Source: Ilyonectria destructans
Taxonomy: Eukaryota > Ascomycota > Sordariomycetes > Hypocreales > Nectriaceae
Length of the DNA: 64,000 nucleotides
Reading direction: 5' to 3'
Assembly: GCA_020740775.1 (NCBI GenBank)
Contig: JAHEWK010000010.1
Coordinates: 2,480,001-2,544,000, forward strand
Shown: positions 33,842 to 44,609 of the stretch, one piece after another
Position numbering within the stretch: position 1 is the first letter of the stretch
Layout: each line of letters begins with the position of its first letter
The notes under the pieces: generated by a model
Seen by the model: the letters and a program-made list of their open reading frames with translations, nothing else
What the model was told of the DNA's origin: nothing
Databases searched by the model: none
Program-made: the position numbers and the translations under genes

Positions 33842-34199
33842 TTTTGAGCAAGGCAAGACAAACAACTCTCCTTTTGTTCGGAGTGCGTCTGGTTTAGCCT
33901 CCTGGATCAGAGCAGGGAATAAAAGCAGAGTGAAGGTCGCTTTCGAGCCCGTCTCCCAGGCCAAGTCTACAAATCTCTTCACTCCGTGTGAGATCAAAAG
34001 CACTCTTGGCATTTTCCCGCGGCAAAGGGTTCATCTGTCAACCCCAAATCAGTACGAACTAGAATCTCTCCGTCATGCCGCAGAAGCCAAAAGTTACTTC
34101 AACGACCCCTGTTGGCAGCACTTCCGCGATAACTTTAGTCACAACTAAGTTAGTGACTGCTTGTTTGGACTGGCAGCTCAATATAGTCTAAATATCACC
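33842..34199. other. 3' flank of AAA+ gene, no gene recognised
   Basis: Frames here extend in other registers but show no family motif. Confidence 0.35.
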
Positions 34200-34349
34200 G
34201 CTCTCCAGTAAATCGCCGAGCTCTTACCGTATATCCCATGCTAATTACCAAGCTGTGGCCCAATGGGACTGCCTTGATACAGATTCTTTTCAAAAGTGAC
34301 CTACGGCTATCTGATCCTGCTGCAATGCCTTTCATCGTTAGGTCTTCAA

Positions 34350-34600
34350 ATCAGTCTCCTTAAGCAGTTTCTAACGCCAGGTTGGAAACATGGTAAGCTT
34401 TCCCTAACCGCTTCTTTAATTCTCGGATTTCGTGTTACCAGTCGATTGAGCGCCTGGATAATCGGTGACAGTGAGTAAGCAAAAGCAGATATGCCATCGC
34501 TTGTCTTGTTCCCTACCTGCGTTTTCTCGCTTCTAAACCCAACATCGATCTTGCACTCAAGTCCAAGACGGTTGCATCGGCTTTTCATCCGGAGGATCGC
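34350..34600 (-). pseudogene. Possible Zn2Cys6 regulator fragment
   Basis: A minus-strand frame reads SRCNRLGLECKIDVGFRSEKTQ, which resembles the last two cysteines and linker of a zinc cluster (C-x-RC-x2-LGLEC-x-D-x2-FR). The first half of the cluster and any regulator body are missing. This is an isolated, short match and could be chance. Confidence 0.25.
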
Positions 34601-35312
34601 CGAATCTTATTCGGTGGCAAGGCCTACCAAAGCTAAAAGAGCATAAGAAAGTTTAGGGTGATGCCGGATTGAGACAGGATTTCCATATTAGCCTAATGTA
34701 CCTCCACAGTCTCACCTCTCGAATTCCCTCTCTCGTGAACTCCGCAACTCTCTAACTGTAACCGGAGTTAATGACGACAGAAGTGGAGTAGTCTGGCCTA
34801 CTTCGTATCGTCCCCGCTCTACGCTAATAATAACTGCCGCTTGAATACGAGCTTACTTCAATCAATACGTAAGGGACAAAGCATGCTCTGCGCGGGCGGT
34901 CGGGTGGTCGGGTGGGCGGTCGGATATCATGGGGCTTGAAAGAAAGTACGGTCGGGCTGGACATTGGGTGTATTCTTCACCGACTTGCTCAGAAAATAAA
35001 CATTAGCGCCGATGCGTTACGCATTCGGTATAGCACCTTGCCCTTGTCGGTCTCCTAATCCAAGAAATGTCACGAGACAGAGTTTCTCTAGAGAATACGA
35101 ACAGGTCATACTCGTATAGGTAATAACATGGTGCGACTAGTGCAGCCGGGCTCGTATTCATTTCAACCATGTCATAGCGGGTCGCCGTGACATGTTTAGA
35201 GGTTGATCTGCAAACCTCGTATGTTAAAAGGCAGCTATTACCCAGCTGTACTCTGCACTCCAGACTATCTTACTACTTCTCTCTCAAGCAGTCCAACATT
35301 CGAATCATCACC
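34601..35312. promoter_or_regulatory. Upstream region of the Bys1-like gene
   Basis: No gene is recognised. A G+C-rich GGTCGGGTGG-type direct repeat lies at 34898-34923. The leader immediately before 35313 is pyrimidine-rich with CATCACC before the ATG, as in highly expressed fungal secreted-protein genes. Confidence 0.35.
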
Positions 35313-35977
35313 ATGAAGTTCAGCATTCTCACTACCCTCACCGCCATCCTCGGTAGCGCCGCGGCGGCCAACCAGGCTGTTGTCATCAACGACTGCTCTA
35401 CCGCTATCTATGTCCAGTCTTATCCCTACAACGGCGGAGCGCCAGGCCCCTTGACTACCGTGAACCCTGGACAGCGATTCTCCGAAAACTTGCGCTCTAC
35501 TGGCTCGGTTCGTTGATTCCTTCCTGCTGCTTTGAGATCTTTTTACTGCGTAGCATAGAACGTCGGCTAACCCTCCATTTTTATAATGTAGACTGTCAAG
35601 ATCGCTACGACCAAGACCCTCACTAACCCGCTCTTCTTTGGTTATTCGTCTACCTCCAAGCCCGACTATGTTTACTGTAAGTACATTACCCTGCTCACGC
35701 TTATGTGACGTTGTCTAACATTCTTCTCTAGATGAGTTCAGCACGTAAGTCAAGATTCTTACTGTTCCGTTGAACACCTACTGGCGTATGATGCTAACTT
35801 GTTAGTCAATTTGGCAACCCCTTCGCGAATCAGCACAACATCCTGAGCCCCGGTGCCGGCTGCGAGAAGTTCGACTGCGCTGCGAACGACGCAAAGTGCT
35901 ACAGCACTCCCAGCATGAAGAAGGTCTACGGTTGCCCTAGCCCTGTCACTGTGTATGCTAAGGTCTGCGCCAAGTAA
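35313..35977 (+). CDS. Small secreted Bys1-family (thaumatin-like) protein
   Basis: Exons 35313-35507, 35592-35676, 35732-35744 and 35806-35977 give 154 residues. The signal peptide is MKFSILTTLTAILGSAAAA. The mature start NQAVVINDCSTAIYVQSY, followed by GPLTTVNPGQRFSENLR and VKIATTKT, is the Bys1-domain pattern (NAxVxNxC...xxVxPGxxxSE...). The C-terminal half has five Cys (GCEKFDCAANDAKCYS, YGCPS, KVCAK). Exon 3 is only 13 nt (coding for part of Tyr-Glu-Phe-Ser-Thr), with GTAAGT on its 3' side and CTCTAG on its 5' side. Bys1-like proteins are abundant secreted proteins in dimorphic and plant-associated fungi; their function is unproven. Confidence 0.85.
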
Positions 35978-36545
35978 AAGGCGAGCCTCAAGCAACAATG
36001 CAGCTGCTCCCAGTGGAGTTATTTATGCCGTTCACACGACTGGCACCTCAGGATCATGGGGGTCAGTCCATTGGGGAAGAAACAGTTATTGTTAGAAGAC
36101 TTGTGTGGGACACTTGTGCCGATAGCAACGTATATATATAAAAACGCACATTATTCTGAATTGTCCTATTCGCCATGTTTTCACTGCGTGTCGCAGTGGA
36201 ATGTGTTATCTTATGAGATGACGACTTTTCTCAAACGCCTAGTGAAGTGATACGCCCCAGAACGACCCTTCCTAGTTTGTCTCGAGCCTGTGAGGGTGAA
36301 AAGAAGGTCGACCAACCTGCAAGAGCCTCGCCTCCATATTGGCTTAGGGAGATCCTCACGAGACGTGGATCTCATACTCTATCGGGTTGATCGAACGGGG
36401 CTCGCCAGAATGACGCATACCGCGGTTGTTTAGTTCTTTCTCTCAATTAACGCTTCAGTGGTAGTTGCAGAAAATGCAGGAAAAGGCAAAATCCAATAGA
36501 CTGTGAGCAGTGTGCGTTAAACTACTGTATCGGGTGTCTCCAACA
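35978..36545. other. Intergenic, no gene recognised
   Basis: 3' flank of the Bys1-like gene up to a HET-like relic. No structure is noted. Confidence 0.35.
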
Positions 36546-37195
36546 TCGTGTACATACCTACGCTCTCTTTATATGCGCACGAACTATCGCAAACTATCTC
36601 GTAAAAAGCCGCTCATCAACACCCTGAGCCATCTGAGCCAGCAAGTAGTAGCTACTGTCGAAGACGAAATAATGCCGGCTCCAGAGGGGGCTCAACCTGA
36701 TTGGCATCTGCGGTTATGCGAGTTGCCATATTCTACGGAAGGATGGGACTCTATTGAAGGATTACTCAACCAAGAATGGTTCCAGCGTGTCTGGATCATT
36801 CAAGAAGTAAGACTTGCTGATCCACACGTCACAATATAATGTGGCTGTAACAACATTTATTGGGACCTTTTCAGAAGAGCGACAAAGTGTTTTGAACGGA
36901 AGGCCAAGCTTCCCTCCGAGGCTTTTCGCGTCAGAGCAACCTATGTTCAGAACGCAATGGAGGGCGACTATTCAGTGTGGCCTATCGCCGACATGCTCCG
37001 TATATATGGATGGAGGAAGGCTACGAATTTGCGGGATCATGTTTATGGACTGCTCGGATGTCCCCGGAATTCCGTCAACGAATCAAGATACAATACAGCT
37101 CATCCATTGGGGTCGTATACACAAACTTTACTGCCGCCCATATCGAACACACCAGGCATCTCGAGCTGCTTGGGTGGTATGAGAGTAAAAAGTAG
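36546..37195 (+). pseudogene. HET-domain protein relic
   Basis: The plus-strand phrases GWDSIEGLLNQEWFQRVWIIQEVRLA (36738-36820) and, in a second frame, MLRIYGWRKATNLRDHVYGLLG (36990-37060) match the HET-domain blocks 'LLxRPWFxRVWxxQEVxLA' and 'RxxxDxRDKVYALLG'. They are split by stops and a frame change, and the N-terminal HET block is absent. It is a decayed heterokaryon-incompatibility gene. Confidence 0.65.
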
Positions 37196-38546
37196 CTTTC
37201 CTTTCCAAAGATTGCTGAGGTATATACTAACCCAACTATGGCTCAAGGCAGGTTGATTGTCCGTTGTGGGTCTTAGACTTTTCTGTCGCGCCTACGCTGA
37301 ATCAATTGGGCTTACAGTTCGCGTCGCTACACTCAGCCTGCCACTCTTGGCTTTAAGCTCCCGATAGACTCGCAATCGTGGGAGTCAAAGGTACCACCAT
37401 ACACAGCGCCAAAAAGATGCCTCAACTACAGGGTACATCGGCCTGTGTCCTAGAGAAAATCTAAAAGGTACTATTACTTCAACTGCCCCTTCAAGTTAAA
37501 TAAATTGTCATAGGCGATATTATTGTAGTGTTTCTAGGTTGTGAGTCTCCGATAGCGCTATGATTGCAGCCTGGATGGAGGTACAAAGTGGTGGGAGAAT
37601 GCTACATACATGGCTTGGGCGACGGTGCAGCTTTCTTGGGTCCACTGCCCAGACCCTGGATCGTCCAGGTATTTGATGATATCCACGGTCTTTCCAACAG
37701 CTTTTGTTTGTTCAACAAAGACACGGGCGAGAAGACCAAGTAAGACCCCAGGCTGCAGCCACTGTCAGGAGAGTGGGTAAGAATCGAGATCGAACGAAAA
37801 TTCGACGATCCCGTATTTTTTGACAGCTTCAAACACAAGGTCACTAGCGAAGTGATTAAGCCAGGCCCTAGACTTCGACCGGAGGCGCTGAAGACATGAG
37901 GCGTGGATCTTCGAGAGTTTTTCCTTGTCTAGTATTAGATGGGTGAGTTAGGATCAGGGAGTCCTGGGCGTTAATTTAGTTGATTGAATCGTACCCGTCT
38001 GAAAAGGGGGCTCTAGGCTTTACTTCTCTTGAAATATTCCTCTGGCAGGAGTGCTTTATTAGTTCCTAGTGACTAGATAGAGTATCGGTATGATTGGTTG
38101 TAGCTTGCACCCCCGTTCGACGGTTTTATGACCCTAACCCTCACGAGCCTATCTGTAACAAGGGCGAGGTACGAGATGTGGTATAACGGCCATGCTTAAC
38201 CTACATAGGAGGTATATGGCAGTCGGGATCGTGAGATTCAGGTCCCAGTAGGGATTAGAAAGTAGAGTATAAGCAATAGGTGGCTACTGTCTGGTAACGG
38301 TTAGCGGTACAGGGGCGTTGTACAGGTTACGTCTGGTGATAGTTAGCAAATGTAGTGAACTAGGTAACCAAGTTGTATTAATAACTGAGGAGCTTAGTGC
38401 TCTATTTGATGCACTAGGGGCCTGTATATATAGAGCGTGGAGCGACGAGTACTGGGAGCGCCGCCGCTCCTACATTCGAGTAGAAGTGAAAAAGTGAGGC
38501 AGGCTGTGACAAGTAGCTGGAGTCAATAATCGCTGCAAAACCAACT
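37196..38546. other. Intergenic, possible old repeat sequence
   Basis: About 1.35 kb. A stretch from about 38150 (TGTAACAAGGGCG...) to 38480 (a GGTAACGGTTAGCGG-like then CTATTTGATGCACTAG, GAGCGCCGCCGCTCC palindrome-like end) has the look of a decayed solo LTR, but no target duplication was found. No gene is seen. Confidence 0.3.
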
Positions 38547-40185
38547 CTATAGCCAGTTTGTGCCATAGCCCGTTCCGTTACCCCGGACAACATCTACTTG
38601 CACCGGCTTGTCCAACTCAGCCCCCGACAACCATACACCTTCAGGCTGAGGCAGCGGCGTGTTGATCAGCTTGTGCTGTACGCCCCTGGCGCTCTTCAGG
38701 AACCTTTTCTTAACGCCATCGTAACCGGTTACTGTCAACCTGCCGTCGCGCTTTTTGAACTGGCCGTCCACAAGCACATGATCTATGTCGCCAACACTGG
38801 CATGTAGCATCACAGCCGCAACAGGGTCGACCCAACCTAGCAACCCTGGACTTGTGCCGTCCCACACCACGATGTCGGCCTTAGCACCTGAGGCGATAAT
38901 ACCAATATCATCCCTCCTCAACGACAAGGCGCCGTTTCGCGTAGCTAGGAGGAATGCCTGATTCGCCGACATAGCGTTGCTTACCGGTATGCGCCAATGG
39001 TCCAGGGAATCGGCGTAGAAGATGGCACGGACGCGCTGCAGCCACATCCGAGCCTGGGTGAGAATATCCGTAGAGAACGTGAAGTGTGTATCGACGCCGA
39101 GCGATGCCTGATCAAGAATAAGATGAGATGTAGGGTTTGATTGGCCATAATGCATTTCCGATTCTGGTGTAATGGAGACATATTGGTTGGTCTGACGTAG
39201 GAGCTCATAGTCGTTCAACGGGATGAAACTAGCATGGGAGAAGACCACGGGGATTGAAGTGTTCAGCAAACCAAGCTCGTGAACGACCCTAGGGCTGTTG
39301 TCAACTACAGAACTTTGTCAGTACGGTCTTTGCCCCTCAAGACGAATGCCAGAATGGATTACTTACTACCCCAAGGACCAGAGAGAAAGTGCGTTGTGAT
39401 GACTGAAATATTATAATCACTACAATATGGTCAGAAAATTCATGTTTGTCGGCCATTCTCACAGCCGCTTACCTGATCAACCGGGCAAAGGGCGCAATAG
39501 TCTCCTTGTCAGCTGAGAAGAATCCGTCGTATGCTATGCCTAGAGTCGTCGGCGAGTCCTCGAAGACGGCTGATTCGGCAATGTCTTTGAAATTGCTGAG
39601 CTGTTCTTCAATGGTGTAGTTTTGGAGTTCATGGAAAGCATACGCCCAGAAGACCCTGGCGCCGCTGTCAACACTAGCCTGAAGGCCTGCCTTAGAGGTC
39701 TCATTGGACCAAGTGTGGTGGGCATGATCGAGAGAAGTAGTAACGCCGGCGTTAAGGGCCTCGTAAAGACCCGCTAACTGTCCGATATAGACATCCTCTG
39801 CGTCCATGAGCCCTTCGGCACTGAACTCGCCGTAGCGGCCGAAGTACTCCCATAGAGATGTGTTTGAACCTAGGGTACGGAAAGCAGTCTGCCAACCGTG
39901 ACGATGGGTATCGATGAAGCCGGGAGTAATGATCTTATCGGTTACGTCGATGATCTCGGTAGAGTTATCCAAGGCCGGAATGCTTGAGGTCTCTTTACCA
40001 GCGGGGTAAATACCAACAATACGGTCGTCCTGAATAAGGAGAGAGCCATTCCTTATGATATCGAGGAAGTTGGTCGACGCATTCCAACTAATAATTGTAC
40101 CGCCTTGGAATAAGAAGGTCGAGGCGGCGGCTGAACCTAGGACAGCTTGGAGGGCGAGACCCTTGACGAGGAAGGGGCTGAACAT
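38547..40185 (-). CDS. Secreted amidohydrolase (cytosine deaminase / chlorohydrolase-like)
   Basis: Exons 40185-39473, 39419-39367 and 39304-38547 give 507 residues; introns are 53 and 62 nt and phases agree. The signal peptide is MFSPFLVKGLALQAVLGSAAAS. The N-terminal metal motif is ITPGFIDTHRHGWQTAF (HxH), then GVTTSLDHAHH, IPVVFSHASF and SITPESEMHYG (His positions). GVDTHFTFSTDILTQARMWL carries the usual late Asp region, then GAKADIVVWDG and VDPVAAVMLHASVGDIDHVLVDG(Q) from the C-terminal beta-sandwich. This is the TRZ/ATZ-like metal-dependent hydrolase pattern. Secretion is unusual for this group but recurs in fungi. The substrate is unknown. Confidence 0.88.
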
Positions 40186-40586
40186 GGTGGCCTTTTTGAG
40201 AGCCCTGCGTTGGAGTAAAAGCTTTCTACCCTACAGTAGTGTGGGAAGAGAAGGTTGCTGTGGGAGGGTTGGTTTTCATTGAGTAAGCTTCACTAGGGGT
40301 TTATATATTCGAATGCAGTGTAAAGTTCCTTGCGATAGAACGCCCGACCACCCCGATCACCCTGGTCACCCAAGACGATGTACCACCCTGGGCTCGCCTT
40401 TACGTACTCACAGTTCCCAGTCCGTCATCCTCTCACGGTGGCCCGACAGTATCAGAGTAAAAGGCCGGTATCCGTGCCATCCGACGTAGGATTGACTAAC
40501 TCAGAAAGCACCGACATCTATGAGTCACTTAGGGATAGTTGATGAGGCCTTAAAAGTAGTTAGTAAGCCTGGTAACAAGACTGCCG
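40186..40586. promoter_or_regulatory. Upstream region of amidohydrolase gene
   Basis: Promoter-side sequence of the minus-strand amidohydrolase, ending at a TIR element. No further feature. Confidence 0.35.
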
Positions 40587-40767
40587 TATCGACTCGGTAA
40601 ATTCTTACTGAATTACGGTACTTCTCCACTTATGCAGGCAAGCCCGCAAATCCCGTTGCTTAATTCTTACTTAAGTGATGCGCTATAGTCGTCCCAATAA
40701 CAGATAGTGGAGTGATAAGCCACTTTTAAGTGGAGTGAAAATTCAGTACGAATTTACCGAGTCGATA
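40587..40767. mobile_element. MITE-like TIR element A (177 bp, TA target site)
   Basis: The element at 40589-40765 is flanked by TA. Terminal inverted repeats of 25 bp begin TCGACTCGGTAAATTC on the left, and the right end ends GAATTTACCGAGTCGA, with one mismatch in 25. The TA target and lack of a coding frame fit a non-autonomous Tc1/mariner-type element. An inverted, degraded relative lies at about 58780-58905. Confidence 0.85.
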
Positions 40768-40775
40768 CAGTACTA

Positions 40776-40915
40776 TATCGACTCGGTAAATTGACGCGGA
40801 ATCTTTCCCCAACTTATTGCCTTCAGTCTTTTTTATAACCAATAATTTAGGACATCTAACCCTTATACAGCTTAGCTTTTGCCCATAAAAACCGCGTCAA
40901 TTCACCGAGTCAATA
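40776..40915. mobile_element. MITE-like TIR element B (136 bp, TA target site)
   Basis: The element at 40778-40913 is flanked by TA, only about 10 bp after element A. The left terminus TCGACTCGGTAAATTGACGC is mirrored by ...GCGTCAATTCACCGAGTCAA on the right. The outer 15 bp are the same as in element A but the interior differs, so this is a second subfamily mobilised by the same transposase. Confidence 0.8.
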
Positions 40916-42194
40916 CGGTATTCCCAGCTGCATGAGGCTGGTGATGTCAGCATCTTGGCATCTCGGCATATTGGCATCTTGGCGGCGAGGGGTTAACGCG
41001 CGGGACGGACTTTTGTTCTCCACTGCTGGGGTTGTTCTTGGCCCTGGTAATCTTGGCAGGCGAGGGCCAGAGTCAGACGCGCGCGGGGTGGGACTATGCT
41101 CTCCACTAGGTGGGGGGCTTTTGATGGAGTCATCACGGGGCCTGAGGTCTCTTTCTCATTGACTCTTAGTTCTCGTGACGTCGAAGATCAGCCCATTCTT
41201 GTTCAATCTCGATAACGTCGGGTTGTATCTGAAATTCGTCCCGGCTCTCCGCAGGCAGTGCTTGCTGCAACTATGAGTTGCGTAGTACACCATACGGGTT
41301 TAATTAATAGCTCCGGGATATAAGTAATAAAGGCAGGGTATCACGACCTGGCCGTATGTAAGGCTTGACTTACTGATAGAATGTTTGCGGAACCTCAGGA
41401 GCTATCAGCAAGAGCACGGCCCACCGATCATCAACTACTACATAGCAGACCTCTAAGGCCCCGTAGTAGCCCAAACACAGAGTTATATGGTATCAGGAAA
41501 CCAAGTGAAACATAGCAAGGCCATTTAAAGAGCGGGCACTTTGGAGTATACTACTAAATAGCTAAACTTTGGGGTGAGGACCCGGCGTTAATCGCCGTTA
41601 GTAGGAGGTGGGGTATGTCAGACAATTGGCTCCACAGGGGTCAGAGATGGCAACAGTCAATAAATGAGAATTGTCTAAAGAATAAAAGAAATTAAACAGC
41701 CATGTATTCGGGCACAACTATTTTACTCTAATTTACAGAAACTACTCTATAACTTATACCTAAACATTCTCATCCCTGCTAGAACCTAAACTCTATAATC
41801 CGCGCCTACCCTAGACCTTCAGCCTAGACTATCCACAACCGTTATAGTACTGTAGAAGATACTCCGTAAGGTTTGGATAAATGTTGAACCAGCTACACTC
41901 CTAGAAAGTCTCCGCTTGATGTAATCTATTAAAGCCTCATCAGACGTAGCGAAAACCTCACAGTCAACGTCGCGCTCCCTATAACACTCACAGATCTCCA
42001 AGAGTTTCTCTTCGTATTCTCATCGCCAACTATTAGCATTACGGGAAGGTATTCGAGACCTCAGTTAATAGAGAGAGCGCAACCAGAAAAATCGAAATTA
42101 AATGTTAAATTTGCAACAGGCGCTTGTCGATATATATATTACAAGCAGGAATGCAACTGAAGCCTAGAATCGAGATTTACTATCCGGATCTACC
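40916..42194. other. Intergenic, no gene recognised
   Basis: About 1.3 kb. A short GGCATCTTGGCATCTCGGCATATTGGCATC-like tandem (unit about 10 nt) lies at 40945-40983. The remainder is AT-rich without coding signal. Confidence 0.4.
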
Positions 42195-43850
42195 TCAACG
42201 TGAACAAGAAGTTGGCAATGCCCCTGTCTTCTGGAACTCGACGGCCTTTTGCGCCTTGCCGCCCAACACGATGTCAAATGTGGTAAAGTCTGTGACCTTT
42301 GTCTGCGCACGATAAGCGACCCATCCATTTTTTGCCTTCCCCGTAGCCTTGAACTGAATTGACTCGGTCTTCAGCTGAGGAACGATAACTCCATTTCTCG
42401 GTACTTTGTGGACGACTTTCAACGTCAAGGGGTTCGAGGCCTGCTGTTCGCGAACCATGGCAATAATTGAGAGGGGGATCTTATTGTTGACAATGGCATC
42501 CGTGTTGAGACAAGACTCTGAAAGTTGTAACACCACCGTGTCTTGCACGGGGTAGCCGCCAGATCCCTGGTTATCATGTATCTTGGTCTTCTTAGTCGAT
42601 GGCACAGTCTCCTGGATCCAAAACTTGCTGATGCCGCTCTTAGCCTTGATGGTAGCGTCGAACTCAAAAGAAACAAATTGCTCGCCGTTGAGACCCGAGC
42701 TAGAACCGCCCTGAAAGTTCGCCCGGTTGGCAGTGATGACGGTCCGACCCTTGCCATTGTCATCGGCGTACATGAGCTTGACAGCCAGGTCATCCGGATT
42801 TCGACCGGCTCCCTTTGTGGTTCTTAGGCGGATCCGGCCTTTGAAAGATAGGTCACCATTCTTATTGACAGATAGCTCATCAATATAAGGCTTGACATCG
42901 TATGGCTCGATATCGGTGAGTTTGACATTCTTCGGAACGGTGTCAATCATGCGTGTGAAAATGTCGCCACACGTGGTGCGAAATGTTGGCTTGTTTGCCA
43001 ACTTCGTCATGAACTTCCGATCGGCATTAAAGATGCGCTTGTCCGAGTTCAAGGTGTTATTCGACGCCACCACCAGAGGGTTTCTAGTCGTGCCTTTAAG
43101 GAACTCGGTCACAACACCGTTATTAATCTGGGAGACGTCCTTCTGGAAGGGCACGTTGGTGTCGTTGTTGGGGTCAGCCGGTATCTCGACAATTTCAGGG
43201 AAGTCAGCGCTGTGGACGCCGCCCAGCGAGTGTCCACAGGCGACCATGGCTATCATATCCTGCTTGCTGAACCCAGCCTTCTTGAATGTCGCCGTTGTCT
43301 TATCGAGATCGGTCGAGGGCTCCGGCACGCCCGCTGGACCAGCGTTGGAGGCATCGACACGGCCGCCGCGAAATTCGACCTTGGGTCCACCGCAAGCGTT
43401 ACTCGCTGTGACGACGCCCAAGGCGATGAGATCCGAGGCAGAGGCGCGCACGCTATGGTAGCCGGAAAAGAAGCCGAATGTATTGTTGAAGGCACTGCCG
43501 ATGTTCTCCCCCCGCTCCAGTTCGAAGAAGATGGAGGCATCAATGCCACCGGTGCCGCCTTTAGCATCGTGGGTCGCCATGTCGTGGAATGCAGTTCGAA
43601 TCCACTCGGCTGAGTTCTGGCGGCCCTGGACGTTACTGCCGAAGGTGCAAGGATTTACCGCTGTCACGAGTTAGCGTGACCCTTTCTCGATGCGTTAGGA
43701 TTGTGTGAACTCACCATCAGAGAACCCTTGTCTCTGATATCCTCCGTGCATTGTGTAGATGTCCTCGAGCTCATCCCATTTGCACGGCCAGACGGGCTGT
43801 CCAGATGCAAGGGGGCCGAGTATCAGAGCGGCGGTGACTATACGCTTCAT
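42195..43850 (-). CDS. Secreted heme peroxidase (plant/fungal peroxidase superfamily)
   Basis: Exons 43850-43715 and 43660-42195 give 533 residues (54-nt intron, GTGAGT...GACAG); in-frame Mets at 43862 and 43880 are alternative starts. The signal peptide is MKRIVTAALILGPLASG. The distal heme pocket reads WIRTAFHDMATHD (Arg and distal His), and the proximal side MVACGHSLGGVHSADFPEI (proximal His). GGIDASIFFELERGEN and SASDLIALGVVTASNACGGP also fit class I/II-like peroxidases. A long C-terminal extension of about 200 residues (from about 330) is predicted beta-rich and has no known catalytic role. It is likely extracellular, using H2O2 to oxidise phenolics or similar substrates; the extension may bind the substrate or the cell wall. 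Confidence 0.88.
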
Positions 43851-44600
43851 GATGATCGACATCGGCCACTGTGCTGGCATTTATGGAAGGCGTTTGCTGA
43901 GACAAGGCCCAAGGTATGGCTTTTATATCATATGTGGTCTTCTTGCCTTGCCTTCGGCATATCCGATGATCGACCAAAAGGGTCTCGTATTCTAAATTGG
44001 GGCATTGCCAGAGCTAGCACTAGACTCTCTAGAGCGTCTACCCCGGCTTTGGCAGGGCTTCTAGTTCTGCCATTTCGATCGTCGGATTACGGCTTCATGC
44101 TTTTTATCGAGAAAGTGCAGGGGTTCATTGCTAATTATAAAGTGCGATCCAATAGTAGGCCACGGTTTCGTAATCAGCAGGGCCCTTTGAAGGCGCTATG
44201 TGCCGGCTTAGCCTAACGCCTCGTATTCACGAAGTTCTAGAAAGGCCTTGCATTTCCCCTCGTATCTTTCGAACTGCTGATTGGTGAATTGGTATGCCTG
44301 TGCGTCCCTTCGCCCCAAATGAGAAAGAATAAAAGCTGGAGTTCCCCCTACACCTGATAAAACACACTAACCTAGAGGTCTAATTTAGTATTGCTTGCAG
44401 AGGATTTAGAGTTTCAGCAGCCCACTTGTGTTAGGTATGGAGGAAATTATGTTTACTGCTTTTACCTTAGTACTACTATGCATAATATCACTAGGGCACT
44501 CTCTGTCTTAACTGTACTTTAGGGGTGCAATATTACGCGATATTCTTTTTACATCTTCAGCAGAAGGCTCTAGATCGCTACTCAGGATGTGTTTCTAGCA
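43851..44600. other. Intergenic, no gene recognised
   Basis: Upstream region of the peroxidase gene and flank of the helicase relic. No motif was seen in the short frames. Confidence 0.4.
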
Positions 44601-44609
44601 CCCATGTCT

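Noticed and set aside
38150..38530. Possible solo LTR beginning TGTAACA
   Set aside because: No matching CA-type end with a 5-bp target duplication could be found and no second copy was seen in the window.
42892..43613. Plus-strand frames of 133-189 residues antisense to the peroxidase
   Set aside because: Shadows of the peroxidase coding strand.
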